DNA of 64,000 nucleotides from Amycolatopsis dendrobii (GCF_014145675.1 NZ_JACGZW010000002.1:496001-560000), one strand, 5' to 3'; positions 54,869 through 62,921 are shown, counted from the first letter of the stretch. The notes: generated by a model not told the origin, from the sequence alone. Translations and numbers: made by a program.

Positions 54869-55747
54869 TCAGCCGTCTCGGGTGACGAGGCGTCCGTAGG
54901 CAAGCGACAGGCCGACCACGATGTAGCAGGCCGCGCGGACCGCGCCTTCGCCGAGCCTCGTCAGCACCATCGGATCCTGGAGGACGGCGGCCGGGGCCAT
55001 CGTCCAGCCTTCGGTGAGCAGGAACGGATGCAGCCACTTCAGCGAGCTCAGGAAACCGAGGATGGTGAAGACGATGTTCATCGCCAGCACCGAGGCGACC
55101 ACGAGCATCGGGTGCTCGGTCCAGCTCGACACCGCCAGCGCGACCGCGCCGATCGCCCACAGCTGCAGCACGATCCATCCGCCGACGAGAAGGATCCGCA
55201 GCAGCGCCTCGCCGAGCGACAACGTGGTGCCCGACAGCGTGAACAGCGAATCCGTGCCGTTGATGATCAACCCGGTGGCCACGCCGGTCACGCACATCGC
55301 GAGCACCGCGACCACGGAGACCGTCGCCACGCCGAACGCCTTGACCGTCAGCAGCCGTCCCCGGCTCACCGGCGCGATCAGCCAGCCGCGCAGCGTGCCG
55401 TGCGCGGCCTCGCCCGCGATCGCGTCCGCACCGGCCATCGCTGAGGCGAGCGGCAGCAGCAGCGTGAGCGTCATGACCATCGCGGCGATCGGCAGCACGA
55501 ACGCGTTGTTCACCGCGGACGCCAGCAGCGCGCCGCCGCTGTCGTCCGGCGCGTCGCTCCCGGTGCTTTGACCGACCAGCGTGAGGCCGATCCCGACCAC
55601 GATCGGCACCAGCGCCAGCAACCCCAGCACGGCGAGCGTGCGCGGCCTGCGGAAGATCCAGCGCAGCTCCGCCGCGAACAGCCGGAACAACGGCACCGTG
55701 TCGTGCCCGGTCCGGCTCACCGGCACGGCAACAGCAGCGGCAGTCAT
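54869..55747 (-). CDS. ABC-2 type transporter permease
   Basis: A 292-residue membrane protein with about six helices. It opens LFAAELRWIFRRPRTLAVLGLLALVPIVVGIGLTLV, has an extracellular segment after the first helix, and includes MAGADAIAGEAAHGTLRGWLIAPVSRGRLLTVKAFGV, the conserved ABC-2 'GTLRxLLxxPVSR' loop. Start overlaps the ATPase stop by 4 nt (ATGA). Substrate unknown. Third gene of the LolA-like/ATPase/permease operon. Confidence 0.88.
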   Translation of the reverse strand: MTAAAVAVPVSRTGHDTVPLFRLFAAELRWIFRRPRTLAVLGLLALVPIVVGIGLTLVGQSTGSDAPDDSGGALLASAVNNAFVLPIAAMVMTLTLLLPLASAMAGADAIAGEAAHGTLRGWLIAPVSRGRLLTVKAFGVATVSVVAVLAMCVTGVATGLIINGTDSLFTLSGTTLSLGEALLRILLVGGWIVLQLWAIGAVALAVSSWTEHPMLVVASVLAMNIVFTILGFLSSLKWLHPFLLTEGWTMAPAAVLQDPMVLTRLGEGAVRAACYIVVGLSLAYGRLVTRDG

Positions 55748-56751
55748 GACGCTTCCCCCTCGGATTCGTCGCCGGCCGCCGATTCCCCTTCGGTCAGCCG
55801 CGCGAACAGGTCCTCCAGCCCGGTCCGCGCCCGGGTCGCCTCGTGCACCTCGACCCCCGCTTGCACGAGCACCTGCAGCACTCGCGGCGCGGGCGTCGCG
55901 GTGAGGTCGGCACGGACGCCGTCCGGGGTCAGCCGGACCCCGATCCGGTTCTCCCGCAACGTTTCCACCGCCTGCTCGGCGTCCGGGGTGCGCACCAGCA
56001 GCGCCGCGTTCCCGGATTCCAGCAGGTCGGCCAATTCGCCCTGGGCGACCACCGTGCCTGCCTGCAACACCGCCACGTGCGTGCAGGTCGCTTCGACCTC
56101 GGCGAGCAGATGCGAGGAGACCACCACGGTCACGCCGTCGGCGTGCAGATCGGCGATGATACGGCGGATCTCCCTGGTACCCGCCGGATCCAGACCGTTG
56201 GTGGGTTCGTCGAGCACGACCATCCGGCGCGGCACCAGCAGCGCGCTCGCCAACCCGAGCCGCTGCTTCATGCCGAGCGAATAGCCCTTGTACCGGCGGC
56301 GCGCGGCGGCGGAGAGCCCGACCCGGTCCAGCGCGGCGTCGACCGCGCCGGGGATCGCCTGCGACGCCAGCCGCGGTTCGGCCGCCGCGAACCGCAGCAG
56401 GTTGTCGCGTCCGGAAAGGAACGGGTGGAACCCCGGCCCCTCGACCAGCGCGCCGACGTCCGGCAGCGCGTGCGCGGACTCCTCCGGCATCTTCCGGCCG
56501 AGCAGTTCGACCTCGCCCGCGGTCGGGCGGACGAGCCCGAGCAGCATCCGGATCGTGGTCGTCTTGCCCGAACCGTTGGGCCCGAGCATGCCGAGTACGG
56601 CGCCTTCGGGCACGTCCAGGTCCACGTGGTCCACCGCGACCGTGCTGCGGTAGACCTTGCGCAGCCCGCGGGTGCGCGCGGCCAGCGGGACCGCCGGGGC
56701 GGGCACCTCGTCCGAGATGCCCGCCCCGGTTTCGACCGCGGTGCTGGTCAC
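55744..56751 (-). CDS. ABC-2 type transporter ATPase
   Basis: A 335-residue protein from the GTG at 56751 overlapping the upstream stop (GTGA). Walker A MLGPNGSGKTTTIRMLLGL, signature KGYSLGMKQRLGLASALLVPRRMVVLDEPTNGLDP (signature plus Walker B), switch His VVSSHLLAEVEATC, and a C-terminal domain typical of drug or lipid exporters. Works with the permease downstream. The extra DUF2092-like lipoprotein carrier fold in the same operon suggests a lipid-like or hydrophobic substrate (inference). Confidence 0.9.
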   Translation of the reverse strand: MTSTAVETGAGISDEVPAPAVPLAARTRGLRKVYRSTVAVDHVDLDVPEGAVLGMLGPNGSGKTTTIRMLLGLVRPTAGEVELLGRKMPEESAHALPDVGALVEGPGFHPFLSGRDNLLRFAAAEPRLASQAIPGAVDAALDRVGLSAAARRRYKGYSLGMKQRLGLASALLVPRRMVVLDEPTNGLDPAGTREIRRIIADLHADGVTVVVSSHLLAEVEATCTHVAVLQAGTVVAQGELADLLESGNAALLVRTPDAEQAVETLRENRIGVRLTPDGVRADLTATPAPRVLQVLVQAGVEVHEATRARTGLEDLFARLTEGESAAGDESEGEAS

Positions 56752-57845
56752 TTGGCGCCCAGCGCTTCGTAGAGGACCTGCTCCGGAACCGCGCCGGCGG
56801 CGAACCGGCCGTCGTCGGTCAGGACCGCGCCGCCCACCTTCGTGGTGAAGAGGTAGCCGCTGCCCCACGGGCCGTTGACCCGCTTGGCGAACCGGCTCAG
56901 CATCTTCTGCATGTCAGCGCCCTTGTTCTCGCCGTTCTCGCCCTGCGCCTGCTGCTTGCTCTTCATCAGGTCGGCGGGCACCTTGCCGGTGACGACGGTG
57001 TCCCAGCCGTCGCCGACGAGCTTGGTGTCCTGCTTGGCCTCGTTCGCCAGCGCCTTGTCGCGCTCGTCGATCTTGGCCTGCTTCTCGGTCACCTTCGCGC
57101 CCTTGGGCGGGGTGAAGGCGAACAGATCGGCCGACTGGTCGGCGAACTCGATCTTGCTGAACGCCAGCTCCAGCGCCGGGGCGGTGGTCCCGTTGCTCAG
57201 CACCGAAAGCCGCAGCGGCATCCGGGTCTGCGAGTCGACCGCGACGCGGATCTCGCGCAGCAGCGTGCGCTCGGTCGGCTTCGGCGTGAGGACCAGTTCG
57301 TACGCGGGCCGGTCGGCGACCGTTGCGGTGCCGTCGACCGCGACGTTGCTGCTCTCGCGCACCTTGGCCAGCAGTTCCTTGGCCGCGGTGGCCGGGTCGG
57401 CGGTCTGGCCCTCGACCGGCTTGTGCTTGGTCGCGACGTCCGCCGGGATGGTGGTCTTGGTCACGCTGTTGGTCTTGGAGTCGTAGTCCCACAACGTGTT
57501 GCCGTTGTGGATGAGCGTCTCCTGCGTCTGCCCCTTGGTCAGCGACACCTTCGTCTTGCCCGCGCCGTCGCTGAACACCTGCGCCGAGTCGATGCCGAGC
57601 GCGCTCGCCCCCGGGACCGCGCCGGTCGCCATCTTCGGCAGGCCGAGGTCGTTGCTCACCGTCACCGTGCCGTCGAACGGCGCGGGCTTCGCGGCGACCA
57701 CCGACTGGACCAGTTCCTCCGCGCTGACCTGAGGCAGCTTCGGCGCGTCCCCCGCCGAGGCAGGCATCGCCACCACGACCAGTCCGCCCACGCCGAGCGC
57801 GGTGCCGACGACGGCCGCGGTGATGGCCTTCTTCTTCGGATCCAT
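56748..57845 (-). CDS. Secreted LolA-like/DUF2092-type protein
   Basis: A 365-residue exported protein from the ATG at 57845 (AGGGAGAG upstream). A signal peptide or anchor helix at about 7-30 (AITAAVVGTALGVGGLVVVAMPASA) leads to a domain rich in beta-strands, like LolA/LolB lipoprotein carriers: AEELVQSVVAAKPAPFDGTVTVSNDLGLP, TLIHNGNTLWDYDSKTNSVTKTTIP, AYELVLTPKPTERTLLREIRVAVDSQTRMPLRLSVLS. It also contains a Lys/Glu-rich insert at about 265-320. First gene of an exporter operon and divergent from a two-component system, so it may act as an extracytoplasmic sensor or carrier. Confidence 0.75.
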   Translation of the reverse strand: MDPKKKAITAAVVGTALGVGGLVVVAMPASAGDAPKLPQVSAEELVQSVVAAKPAPFDGTVTVSNDLGLPKMATGAVPGASALGIDSAQVFSDGAGKTKVSLTKGQTQETLIHNGNTLWDYDSKTNSVTKTTIPADVATKHKPVEGQTADPATAAKELLAKVRESSNVAVDGTATVADRPAYELVLTPKPTERTLLREIRVAVDSQTRMPLRLSVLSNGTTAPALELAFSKIEFADQSADLFAFTPPKGAKVTEKQAKIDERDKALANEAKQDTKLVGDGWDTVVTGKVPADLMKSKQQAQGENGENKGADMQKMLSRFAKRVNGPWGSGYLFTTKVGGAVLTDDGRFAAGAVPEQVLYEALGAK

Positions 57846-57913
57846 CTCGTCTCTCCCTGTGTTCCCGGGCTTTGGCGGGCCCGGCTCCCGGTGCAGACGT
57901 TCCACTGCCGAGG

Positions 57914-57962
57914 CTGAGATACCCCTGAATGTTCGGCCCGTTCAGCTGAGATGGCACTGAGA
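57914..57962. promoter_or_regulatory. Candidate response-regulator boxes (11-bp-phased direct repeats)
   Basis: Two direct-repeat pairs, CTGAGA-taccc-CTGAAT (57914-57930) and CTGAGA-tggca-CTGAGA (57946-57962), each have an 11-bp period, with their starts 32 bp apart. They fill the gap between the LolA-like gene and the OmpR-type regulator. OmpR-class proteins bind such one-turn direct repeats as head-to-tail dimers. Confidence 0.6.
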
Positions 57963-57990
57963 GTACGCGCGTCAGCTGCACAAACCGGCC

Positions 57991-58701
57991 ATGATGAGGA
58001 TCGTGAAACCTCGGGTGCTGGTGGTCGACGACGAACCTGGTGTGCGCAAGGCGCTGCAGCGCGGCCTGCGCGCGGAGGACATGGACGTGGTCACCGCCGC
58101 GGACGGGCCGACCGGGTTGCAGCTCGCGCGCACCGGTTCGTTCGACGTCGTGCTGCTGGACATCATGCTGCCCGGCTTGTCCGGCTATCGCGTGCTGGAA
58201 CGGCTGCGCGCGGAGAACGTGACCACGCCAGTGCTGCTGGTGTCGGCGAAGGACGGCGAGATCGACCAGGCCGACGGCCTCGACCTCGGCGCGGACGGTT
58301 ACCTCGTGAAGCCGTTCTCGTTCGTCGTGCTGGTCGCGCAGGTGCGGGCGGTGTTGCGCCGCGCCGGGCCGGACGCGTCGCGCGGCGCGCTGAAACTCGG
58401 TGCGCTGGAGGTCGACCGGGCGCTGCGGCAGGTGCGCTGGGACGGTCACGAAGTGCCGTTGAGCCCGCGCGAATTCGGCCTGCTGGAGGTGCTTGTCGGG
58501 CGCGCGGGGACGGTCGTGACGAAGGACGAGCTGCTGCGCGCCGTGTGGGGTGAAGAACAGGCCGTCACGCGGAATCTCGTTGAGGTGTATGTGGGTTACG
58601 TGCGGCGCAAGCTCGACGCGGTAGGCGCCGGCTCGATCCTGCGGACGGTGCGCGGACACGGTTATCTCGCCTCCGACGACCAACTCGACGAGGTCAGGTG
58701 A
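57991..58701 (+). CDS. OmpR family response regulator
   Basis: A 236-residue protein. Receiver domain with VLVVDDEPGVRKAL, phospho-acceptor Asp57 in VVLLDIMLPG and Lys in YLVKPFSF; C-terminal winged helix (LSPREFGLLEVLVGRAGTVVTKDELLRAVWG ... VYVGYVRRKLD ... RTVRGHGYL). Starts at ATG 57991 or 57994, or GTG 58003. Its stop overlaps the histidine kinase start (GTGA). Likely binds the phased repeats upstream and controls the divergent exporter operon. Confidence 0.93.
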   Translation: MMRIVKPRVLVVDDEPGVRKALQRGLRAEDMDVVTAADGPTGLQLARTGSFDVVLLDIMLPGLSGYRVLERLRAENVTTPVLLVSAKDGEIDQADGLDLGADGYLVKPFSFVVLVAQVRAVLRRAGPDASRGALKLGALEVDRALRQVRWDGHEVPLSPREFGLLEVLVGRAGTVVTKDELLRAVWGEEQAVTRNLVEVYVGYVRRKLDAVGAGSILRTVRGHGYLASDDQLDEVR

Positions 58702-60023
58702 CCGGCTCGCCGTCGTCATGGTGGAGCCGCCGTTCGCTGCAGGTCCGGATCACCGTGCTGGCCGCGGCGATCACCCTCGGCTGCCTGCTGGGCCTCGCCG
58801 CGCTGGCGGCGAACAAGCTCGACCCGCTGCTCACTGATTCGGTCGACAAGGAGCTGACCGCCGCGCTCGTGCCTGCCGCCGGCGCGGTTTCCGCCGGGAC
58901 GCCGCTCACCTCGGCGGACCCGGTTTCGGTGCGGGTGCTCGACATTTCCGGGGCTCCGGCGGACGGCCAGGCACGGCCCAAGCTGACCGGCCACGAGGTC
59001 TCGCAGCTCAAGGCGGGTTTGCCGGTGCAGTCGGACGGATCGCGCTGGCGCGGCCAGGTAGTCAGCACGCCGAACGGCAGCCAGCGGCTGGTCGTCGCCG
59101 GGGCCGGCCTGGTCGGCTTCGCCGCCGCGGTGCATTACGGCGGGCTGTGGCTGGTCGTGGTCGCGCTGGTCGGCGCGCTGGTGGCGGGCCTGGCGACCTG
59201 GCTGGTCGTGCGGCTCGCGCTGCGCCCGGTGGCGCGGATGCGCGGACTGGTGCGCGCGTTGCCGCCGGGTTCCCGGCTGCCGCTGCCGACGTCGCACGAC
59301 GAAATGCGCGCGCTGGCCGAGGAATTCAACGCGCTGCTCGAACGTCAGGAAGAGGTCAGCCAGCGGCTGCGCAGGTTCACCGGCGACGCGGCGCACGAAC
59401 TGCGTTCACCGGTCGCGTCGATCCGGGTGCAGGCCGAGGTGGCCGTGACGAATCCCGATCCAGAGCTGTCACAGGAGACGCTCTCGGACATCCTCGAGGA
59501 GTCTGAACGACTGTCCGGCCTGCTCGACGGCCTGCTCGCACTGGCCCGTTCCGACGCTGGCGAGGTGCCGCCCGCGGAACCGGTCGAGGTGGTGTCCGAG
59601 GTCCGTGCGGCGGTGCGGCGGCTGCCGTCCGGGGCGCCGGACACACGCGTGAGCAGCGCGGTGGCGCAGGCCTGGGCGTCGGCGGCGCACCAGGAGGTCG
59701 AGCTTGTGCTGGACAACCTGCTGCGCAACGCCTGCCGGTACGCCTCCGGGCAGATCGTGGTGTCCGTGCTGGCCTCGCGTTCGAAGGTGCGGGTCGTAGT
59801 GGACGACGACGGTCCCGGCATCGCGCCCGAGCACCGGAGCAAGGTGTTCGACCGGTTCTACCGGGTGTCGGACGACCGGGCGCGCTCGTCCGGCGGAACC
59901 GGCCTTGGCCTGGCGATGGTTGCCGAAACGGTGCGCCGTCGCGGGGGCAAAGTGCGGGTCGGCGAATCCCCGGACGGCGGCGCGCGGTTCGAGGTCACCT
60001 GGCGGGCGGGCGCGGACCGGTGA
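58698..60023 (+). CDS. Sensor histidine kinase
   Basis: A 441-residue membrane kinase. First helix at about 14-36, an extracytoplasmic sensor loop of about 100 residues, second helix at about 140-165 (LWLVVVALVGALVAGLATWLVV), HAMP linker, then HisKA with RFTGDAAHELRSPVASIRVQ (phospho-His233) and the ATPase domain with N box LDNLLRNACRYA, G1 VVDDDGPGIAPE and G2 GGTGLGLAMVAETV. Partner of the preceding regulator. Signal unknown. Confidence 0.93.
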   Translation: MTGSPSSWWSRRSLQVRITVLAAAITLGCLLGLAALAANKLDPLLTDSVDKELTAALVPAAGAVSAGTPLTSADPVSVRVLDISGAPADGQARPKLTGHEVSQLKAGLPVQSDGSRWRGQVVSTPNGSQRLVVAGAGLVGFAAAVHYGGLWLVVVALVGALVAGLATWLVVRLALRPVARMRGLVRALPPGSRLPLPTSHDEMRALAEEFNALLERQEEVSQRLRRFTGDAAHELRSPVASIRVQAEVAVTNPDPELSQETLSDILEESERLSGLLDGLLALARSDAGEVPPAEPVEVVSEVRAAVRRLPSGAPDTRVSSAVAQAWASAAHQEVELVLDNLLRNACRYASGQIVVSVLASRSKVRVVVDDDGPGIAPEHRSKVFDRFYRVSDDRARSSGGTGLGLAMVAETVRRRGGKVRVGESPDGGARFEVTWRAGADR

Positions 60024-60046
60024 ATCCGGTGGGGGAGACTGAGCGC

Positions 60047-60439
60047 ATGGACGCGGTCATCGTCGGGGCGGCACTGGTGCGCGACGGCAAGCTTCTTGCC
60101 CAGCAACGGGCTTGGCCGCCGCATCACGCAGGCCAGTGGGAACTGCCGGGCGGGCGCGTCGAGGAGGGCGAGACCGAGGCCTTCGCGCTGGCCAGGGAAT
60201 GCCACGAGGAACTGGACGTGGTGGTCACCGTCGGCGACCGGGTCGGCCCGGAAATCCCGCTGCCGGGCGGAAAAGTCCTGCGCGTGTACTCCGCCGCGCT
60301 GCTGTCTCCCGGCGACGAGCCGCGCGCCGTCGAACACACCGCACTGCGCTGGGTCGGCCACGACGAACTGAACGATCTGGACTGGCTTCCGGCGGACCGG
60401 GACCTGCTGCCCGCGCTGCACGAACTAGTGCGCGGCTGA
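60047..60439 (+). CDS. NUDIX hydrolase (MutT-like)
   Basis: A 130-residue protein. The Nudix box reads GGRVEEGETEAFALARECHEELDV, which fits GX5EX7REUXEEXGU apart from the last Gly. AALVRDGKLLAQQRAWPPHHAGQWELPGG precedes it, as in 8-oxo-dGTP and (deoxy)CTP diphosphatases. The ATG at 60047 is chosen for GGGGGAG 9 nt upstream; a GTG at 60020 overlapping the kinase stop is possible. Probably sanitises oxidised nucleotides. Confidence 0.88.
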   Translation: MDAVIVGAALVRDGKLLAQQRAWPPHHAGQWELPGGRVEEGETEAFALARECHEELDVVVTVGDRVGPEIPLPGGKVLRVYSAALLSPGDEPRAVEHTALRWVGHDELNDLDWLPADRDLLPALHELVRG

Positions 60440-60455
60440 TCGCTAAGCTCGCTGA

Positions 60456-60878
60456 ATGCTGACTCGCACCGCCATCCGCGAGCGCTCGGCCGCGGGCGAC
60501 GACCGCATCCCGCTGCTGACCGTCGGCGAATTCTTCGCCGGGAACGCCGACGAGGATTCGATCGCGCCGAACCAGGTCGGGGACGGCCGGCCGGAGCTTG
60601 CCGAGATCGCTGCCCGCCTGACCGCGCTGGAGGCCGATCCCGCGGTGGCCTGGGTGCGCGTCCAGCTGCACGAGGAGATGTTCGAGGACGGATACGACGG
60701 GGTCGCCGCCGAATCGGTGGCGATCTGCACCGAGCTGAGCGACGAGGACGTCGACGCACGGCTCGGAGATCTCGCCGCAGAGCCGGTGTGGGAAGGACTC
60801 TCGTACGACGAGGACGAGTTCTGCGACCAGCCGGCGGTCCCGGATGGGCATCGAGTGGTGACGCTCAGCTGGGATTGA
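60456..60878 (+). CDS. Hypothetical acidic protein
   Basis: A 140-residue, strongly acidic cytosolic protein: RIPLLTVGEFFAGNADEDSIAPNQVGDGRPELAEIAARLTALEADPAVAWVRVQLHEE, and a C-terminal VPDGHRVVTLSWD. No signal peptide. TAAGCT a few bases before the ATG could be a -10 box of a leaderless or near-leaderless mRNA. Similar small proteins occur in other actinobacteria as far as I recall, without a known function. Confidence 0.65.
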   Translation: MLTRTAIRERSAAGDDRIPLLTVGEFFAGNADEDSIAPNQVGDGRPELAEIAARLTALEADPAVAWVRVQLHEEMFEDGYDGVAAESVAICTELSDEDVDARLGDLAAEPVWEGLSYDEDEFCDQPAVPDGHRVVTLSWD

Positions 60879-60880
60879 CG

Positions 60881-60924
60881 TCGTGAGTGCTGATCACGGT
60901 TAGAACCGTGATCAGCACTCACGA
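60881..60924. repeat. Convergent-junction palindrome, copy C
   Basis: A perfect inverted repeat with 21-bp arms and central AG fills the 52-bp gap between the converging acidic-protein and trpS genes. Same frame as copies A and B, GTGAGTG-N7-CGGTT, here with N7 = CTGATCA. Confidence 0.85.
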
Positions 60925-60930
60925 GGCCCT

Positions 60931-61896
60931 TCAAGCCGCGCCCACCATCCGCAGCGCCGCCGACACCCGGTGCGAGCTGCGATCGATCGCCCGCTCCGCC
61001 CCCGCCTTGCGAACCCGCTCCAGCTCAGCGACATCGTCCAGCAACGCGCGCGTGCCCTCCCGCACCGGACGCAACTCTTCGATCACCGCATCCGCGACAG
61101 CGTCCTTGAGCACGCCGTAGGACGGGTACTTCTCGGCCAGCTCCGCAGGTTCGCCGCCCACGCATGCAGCCAGGATCTCCAGCAGGTTCGAGATCCCCGG
61201 CCGGTTTTCCGGGTCATACGCCGGCACCGAGTCGCCGTCCGTGCGAGCCTTTCGGATCTTGCGCCGAATCTGATCCGGCTCGTCCAGCACGAACACCACG
61301 CCCGCCGAATCCTGCGCGGACTTCGACATCTTCCGCGTCGGCTCAGCCAAATCCTTCACCCGCGCCCCCGCTGGCGGCAGCGTCGCCTCCGGTACGACGA
61401 ACACCTCGCCGTACGTGGAGTTGAACCGCCGGGCAAGCGTGCGAGCCAGTTCGACATGCTGCCGCTGATCCTCGCCGACCGGAACCTCGTCCGCCCCCTG
61501 CAACAGGATGTCGGCCGCCATCAACACCGGATAAGTCAGCAAACTGAGCCGGACCCCGGCCTGCCCCTTGGACTTCTCCTTGAATTGGATCATCCGCGCC
61601 GCCTCGCCGTACGAGCACGTGCATTCCAGGACCCAGGTCAGCGCCCCCAGCTCCCGGGCAAGATCGGATTGCACGAACACCCGCTCCGGCGCGATCCCCG
61701 CAGCCACCAACACGGCGAGCTGTTCAGTCGCCAAGGACCGCAACTTCGCCGGATTGTGCGCGGTAGTCATCGCATGAAGATCGGACACGAAGTACAAATC
61801 GTCCGGCCCGCCCTCGGCCGCCCACCGGCGCAGCGCACCGAGGTGATTGCCGAGCTGAACGTGCCCAGACGGGGTGATGCCGGACAGCTGGACCAT
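60931..61896 (-). CDS. trpS: Tryptophan--tRNA ligase
   Basis: A 321-residue class I synthetase from the ATG at 61896. SGITPSGHVQLGNHLGALRRW holds the HIGH-like motif (GHVQLGN); LLQGADEVPVGEDQRQHVEL and the KMSKS loop TRKMSKSAQDSAG follow. Charges tRNA-Trp. Upstream lies a leader peptide with two adjacent Trp codons and a U-tract terminator, so expression should rise when charged tRNA-Trp is scarce. Confidence 0.95.
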   Translation of the reverse strand: MVQLSGITPSGHVQLGNHLGALRRWAAEGGPDDLYFVSDLHAMTTAHNPAKLRSLATEQLAVLVAAGIAPERVFVQSDLARELGALTWVLECTCSYGEAARMIQFKEKSKGQAGVRLSLLTYPVLMAADILLQGADEVPVGEDQRQHVELARTLARRFNSTYGEVFVVPEATLPPAGARVKDLAEPTRKMSKSAQDSAGVVFVLDEPDQIRRKIRKARTDGDSVPAYDPENRPGISNLLEILAACVGGEPAELAEKYPSYGVLKDAVADAVIEELRPVREGTRALLDDVAELERVRKAGAERAIDRSSHRVSAALRMVGAA

Positions 61897-61937
61897 GGTT
61901 TCGCTCCCTGGATGAGTCGGACCCCGGGAGCAGGCAC

Positions 61938-61962
61938 AAAAAAAGCCGCCCACCGGGGCGGC
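61938..61962 (-). terminator. trpS attenuator terminator
   Basis: On the minus strand GCCGCCC-cggt-GGGCGGC is followed directly by seven U residues (A7 at 61938-61944), a textbook intrinsic terminator 42 nt before the trpS ATG. Its 5' arm can instead pair with the second arm of the hairpin at 61993-62010, giving an antiterminator. Confidence 0.85.
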
Positions 61963-61975
61963 CTTCGCTGGTTTT

Positions 61976-62035
61976 TCAGCGCAGAGCTTCGGGGCCGCCA
62001 ACGGGCGGCCACCACTGAGTGCTCTGGAAACGCAT
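61976..62035 (-). CDS. trpS leader peptide with tandem Trp codons
   Basis: ATG to TGA encodes 19 residues, MRFQSTQWWPPVGGPEALR. The two TGG codons (62009-62014) abut the hairpin GGCCGCC-cgtt-GGCGGCC at 61993-62010. A ribosome stalled there for lack of Trp-tRNA would cover the first arm and free the second to disrupt the downstream terminator. TAGGCT at 62042-62047 lies 6 nt before the ATG, so the leader mRNA may itself be leaderless. Confidence 0.8.
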   Translation of the reverse strand: MRFQSTQWWPPVGGPEALR

Positions 62036-62069
62036 GCGGCGAGCCTAGCACCGGACTACGGTTCGAACC

Positions 62070-62372
62070 ATGTTCGTCGTCGTGCTCACGTACATCGTTC
62101 CGCTAGAGGAAATCGACCGCGCCCTCCCGGCCCACAACGAGTGGCTCACGAAGCAGTACGAAGACGGCCACTTCCTGGCTTCCGGAGGCCAAAAACCCCG
62201 CACCGGCGGCGTCATCGTCACCCGCCCCATGGAGCGCGCGCAGCTCGACGCGATCCTGGCCACCGACCCCTTCGCCGTCGGCCAGCTGGCCACCTACGAA
62301 ATCATCCACTTCCAGCCCACCAGAACAGCCCCGGAACTGAACCTGGTGAACGAACTCCTGGACAACAACTAG
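62070..62372 (+). CDS. YciI-like protein
   Basis: A 100-residue protein of the YCII fold: FVVVLTYIVPLEEIDRALPAHNEWLTKQYEDGHFLASGGQKPRTGGVIVTR, with the conserved His22 and a later acidic residue in DPFAVGQLATYEIIHF that form the putative active site. Small ferredoxin-like enzymes or ligand binders of unclear role. TACGGT at 62057-62062 sits right before the ATG, so a leaderless mRNA is likely. Divergent from the trpS leader, with only 34 bp between the two starts. Confidence 0.82.
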   Translation: MFVVVLTYIVPLEEIDRALPAHNEWLTKQYEDGHFLASGGQKPRTGGVIVTRPMERAQLDAILATDPFAVGQLATYEIIHFQPTRTAPELNLVNELLDNN

Positions 62373-62413
62373 CGAAATCCCGTGAGGGCCGCTCTCGCCG
62401 CCCCGCCTCCGGC

Positions 62414-62498
62414 GCGCCCCAATGTGGCATTGGGTGCGTCCCACGCACCGAACGCCACATTGGGTGCATCCCACGCACCCAATGCCACATTGGGGCGC
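62414..62498. repeat. 26-bp perfect inverted repeat with a nested third copy
   Basis: Arms at 62414-62439 and 62473-62498 match perfectly over 26 bp; core AATGTGGCATTGGGTGCG. The 33-bp centre contains a third, slightly altered copy of the right arm (CACGCACCGAACGCCACATT). The unit is thus present three times in about 85 bp. Confidence 0.8.
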
Positions 62499-62585
62499 TA
62501 GCCCCGCCACCCGCGGACCGCGGCCGATGCACCCAACTCGAGGTGCACCCACACCACCCCCGCACCCCGATACGAAGCATCCCTG

Positions 62586-62642
62586 CGGTCTGAGGGTGGT
62601 TGGCAAGGCATCTTTCCCGCCTTGACAACCACCCTCAGACCG
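62586..62642. terminator. Long hairpin, 17 + 6 bp
   Basis: CGGTCTGAGGGTGGTTG pairs perfectly with CAACCACCCTCAGACCG, and after one mismatch CAAGGC pairs with GCCTTG around a 9-nt loop. It lies in a convergent gap and probably acts as a terminator. Confidence 0.65.
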
Positions 62643-62724
62643 TCAGCACAATCAAACTTCGGGGTGCCCCAAGCAACCCCCCGGCCGATGTCGCAGCCAG
62701 GCGACGAGCCAAGGCCCAAAAGCC

Positions 62725-62883
62725 TCAAGCAGCCTTGGCCACCTGCTTCTTAGCCTTCTTCAACGCCAACACCGGACACTTCTTGCACCGATCCTTGGAC
62801 CGGCAGCACTTCTTCTTGACCTTCCCGGCCTTCATCAGCTTCCGCACCACAGCCCGAGGATCATCCGCGTGCTTCTTCCCCAC
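62725..62883 (-). CDS. Iron-box-controlled Cys/Lys-rich micro-protein
   Basis: A 52-residue protein from the GTG at 62883, with GAGGAG 6 nt upstream; earlier in-frame starts would overlap the operator or the promoter. The first half (GKKHADDPRAVVRKLMKAG) is basic; the second has KKKCCRSKDRCKKCPVLALKKAKK, four cysteines in a CCx5CxxC array likely to bind metal or an iron-sulfur cluster. Its promoter carries an IdeR/DtxR-type box, so it should be made when iron is low. No named family recognised. Confidence 0.75.
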   Translation of the reverse strand: MGKKHADDPRAVVRKLMKAGKVKKKCCRSKDRCKKCPVLALKKAKKQVAKAA

Positions 62884-62921
62884 CGCGTACTCCTCAAACC
62901 GGCCGTCAAGAACACTCACAA

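Larger units (their letters stand above)
62373..62724. other. 352-bp convergent gap with two large inverted repeats
   Basis: No gene is seen. The gap between the YciI-like gene and the Cys-rich micro-protein, which converge, holds the two inverted repeats listed separately and little else. Confidence 0.6.

Noticed and set aside
62050..62072. GGTTCGAACC as a tRNA T-loop
   Set aside because: It is a short palindrome in a divergent promoter region; no acceptor, D or anticodon arm can be built around it.
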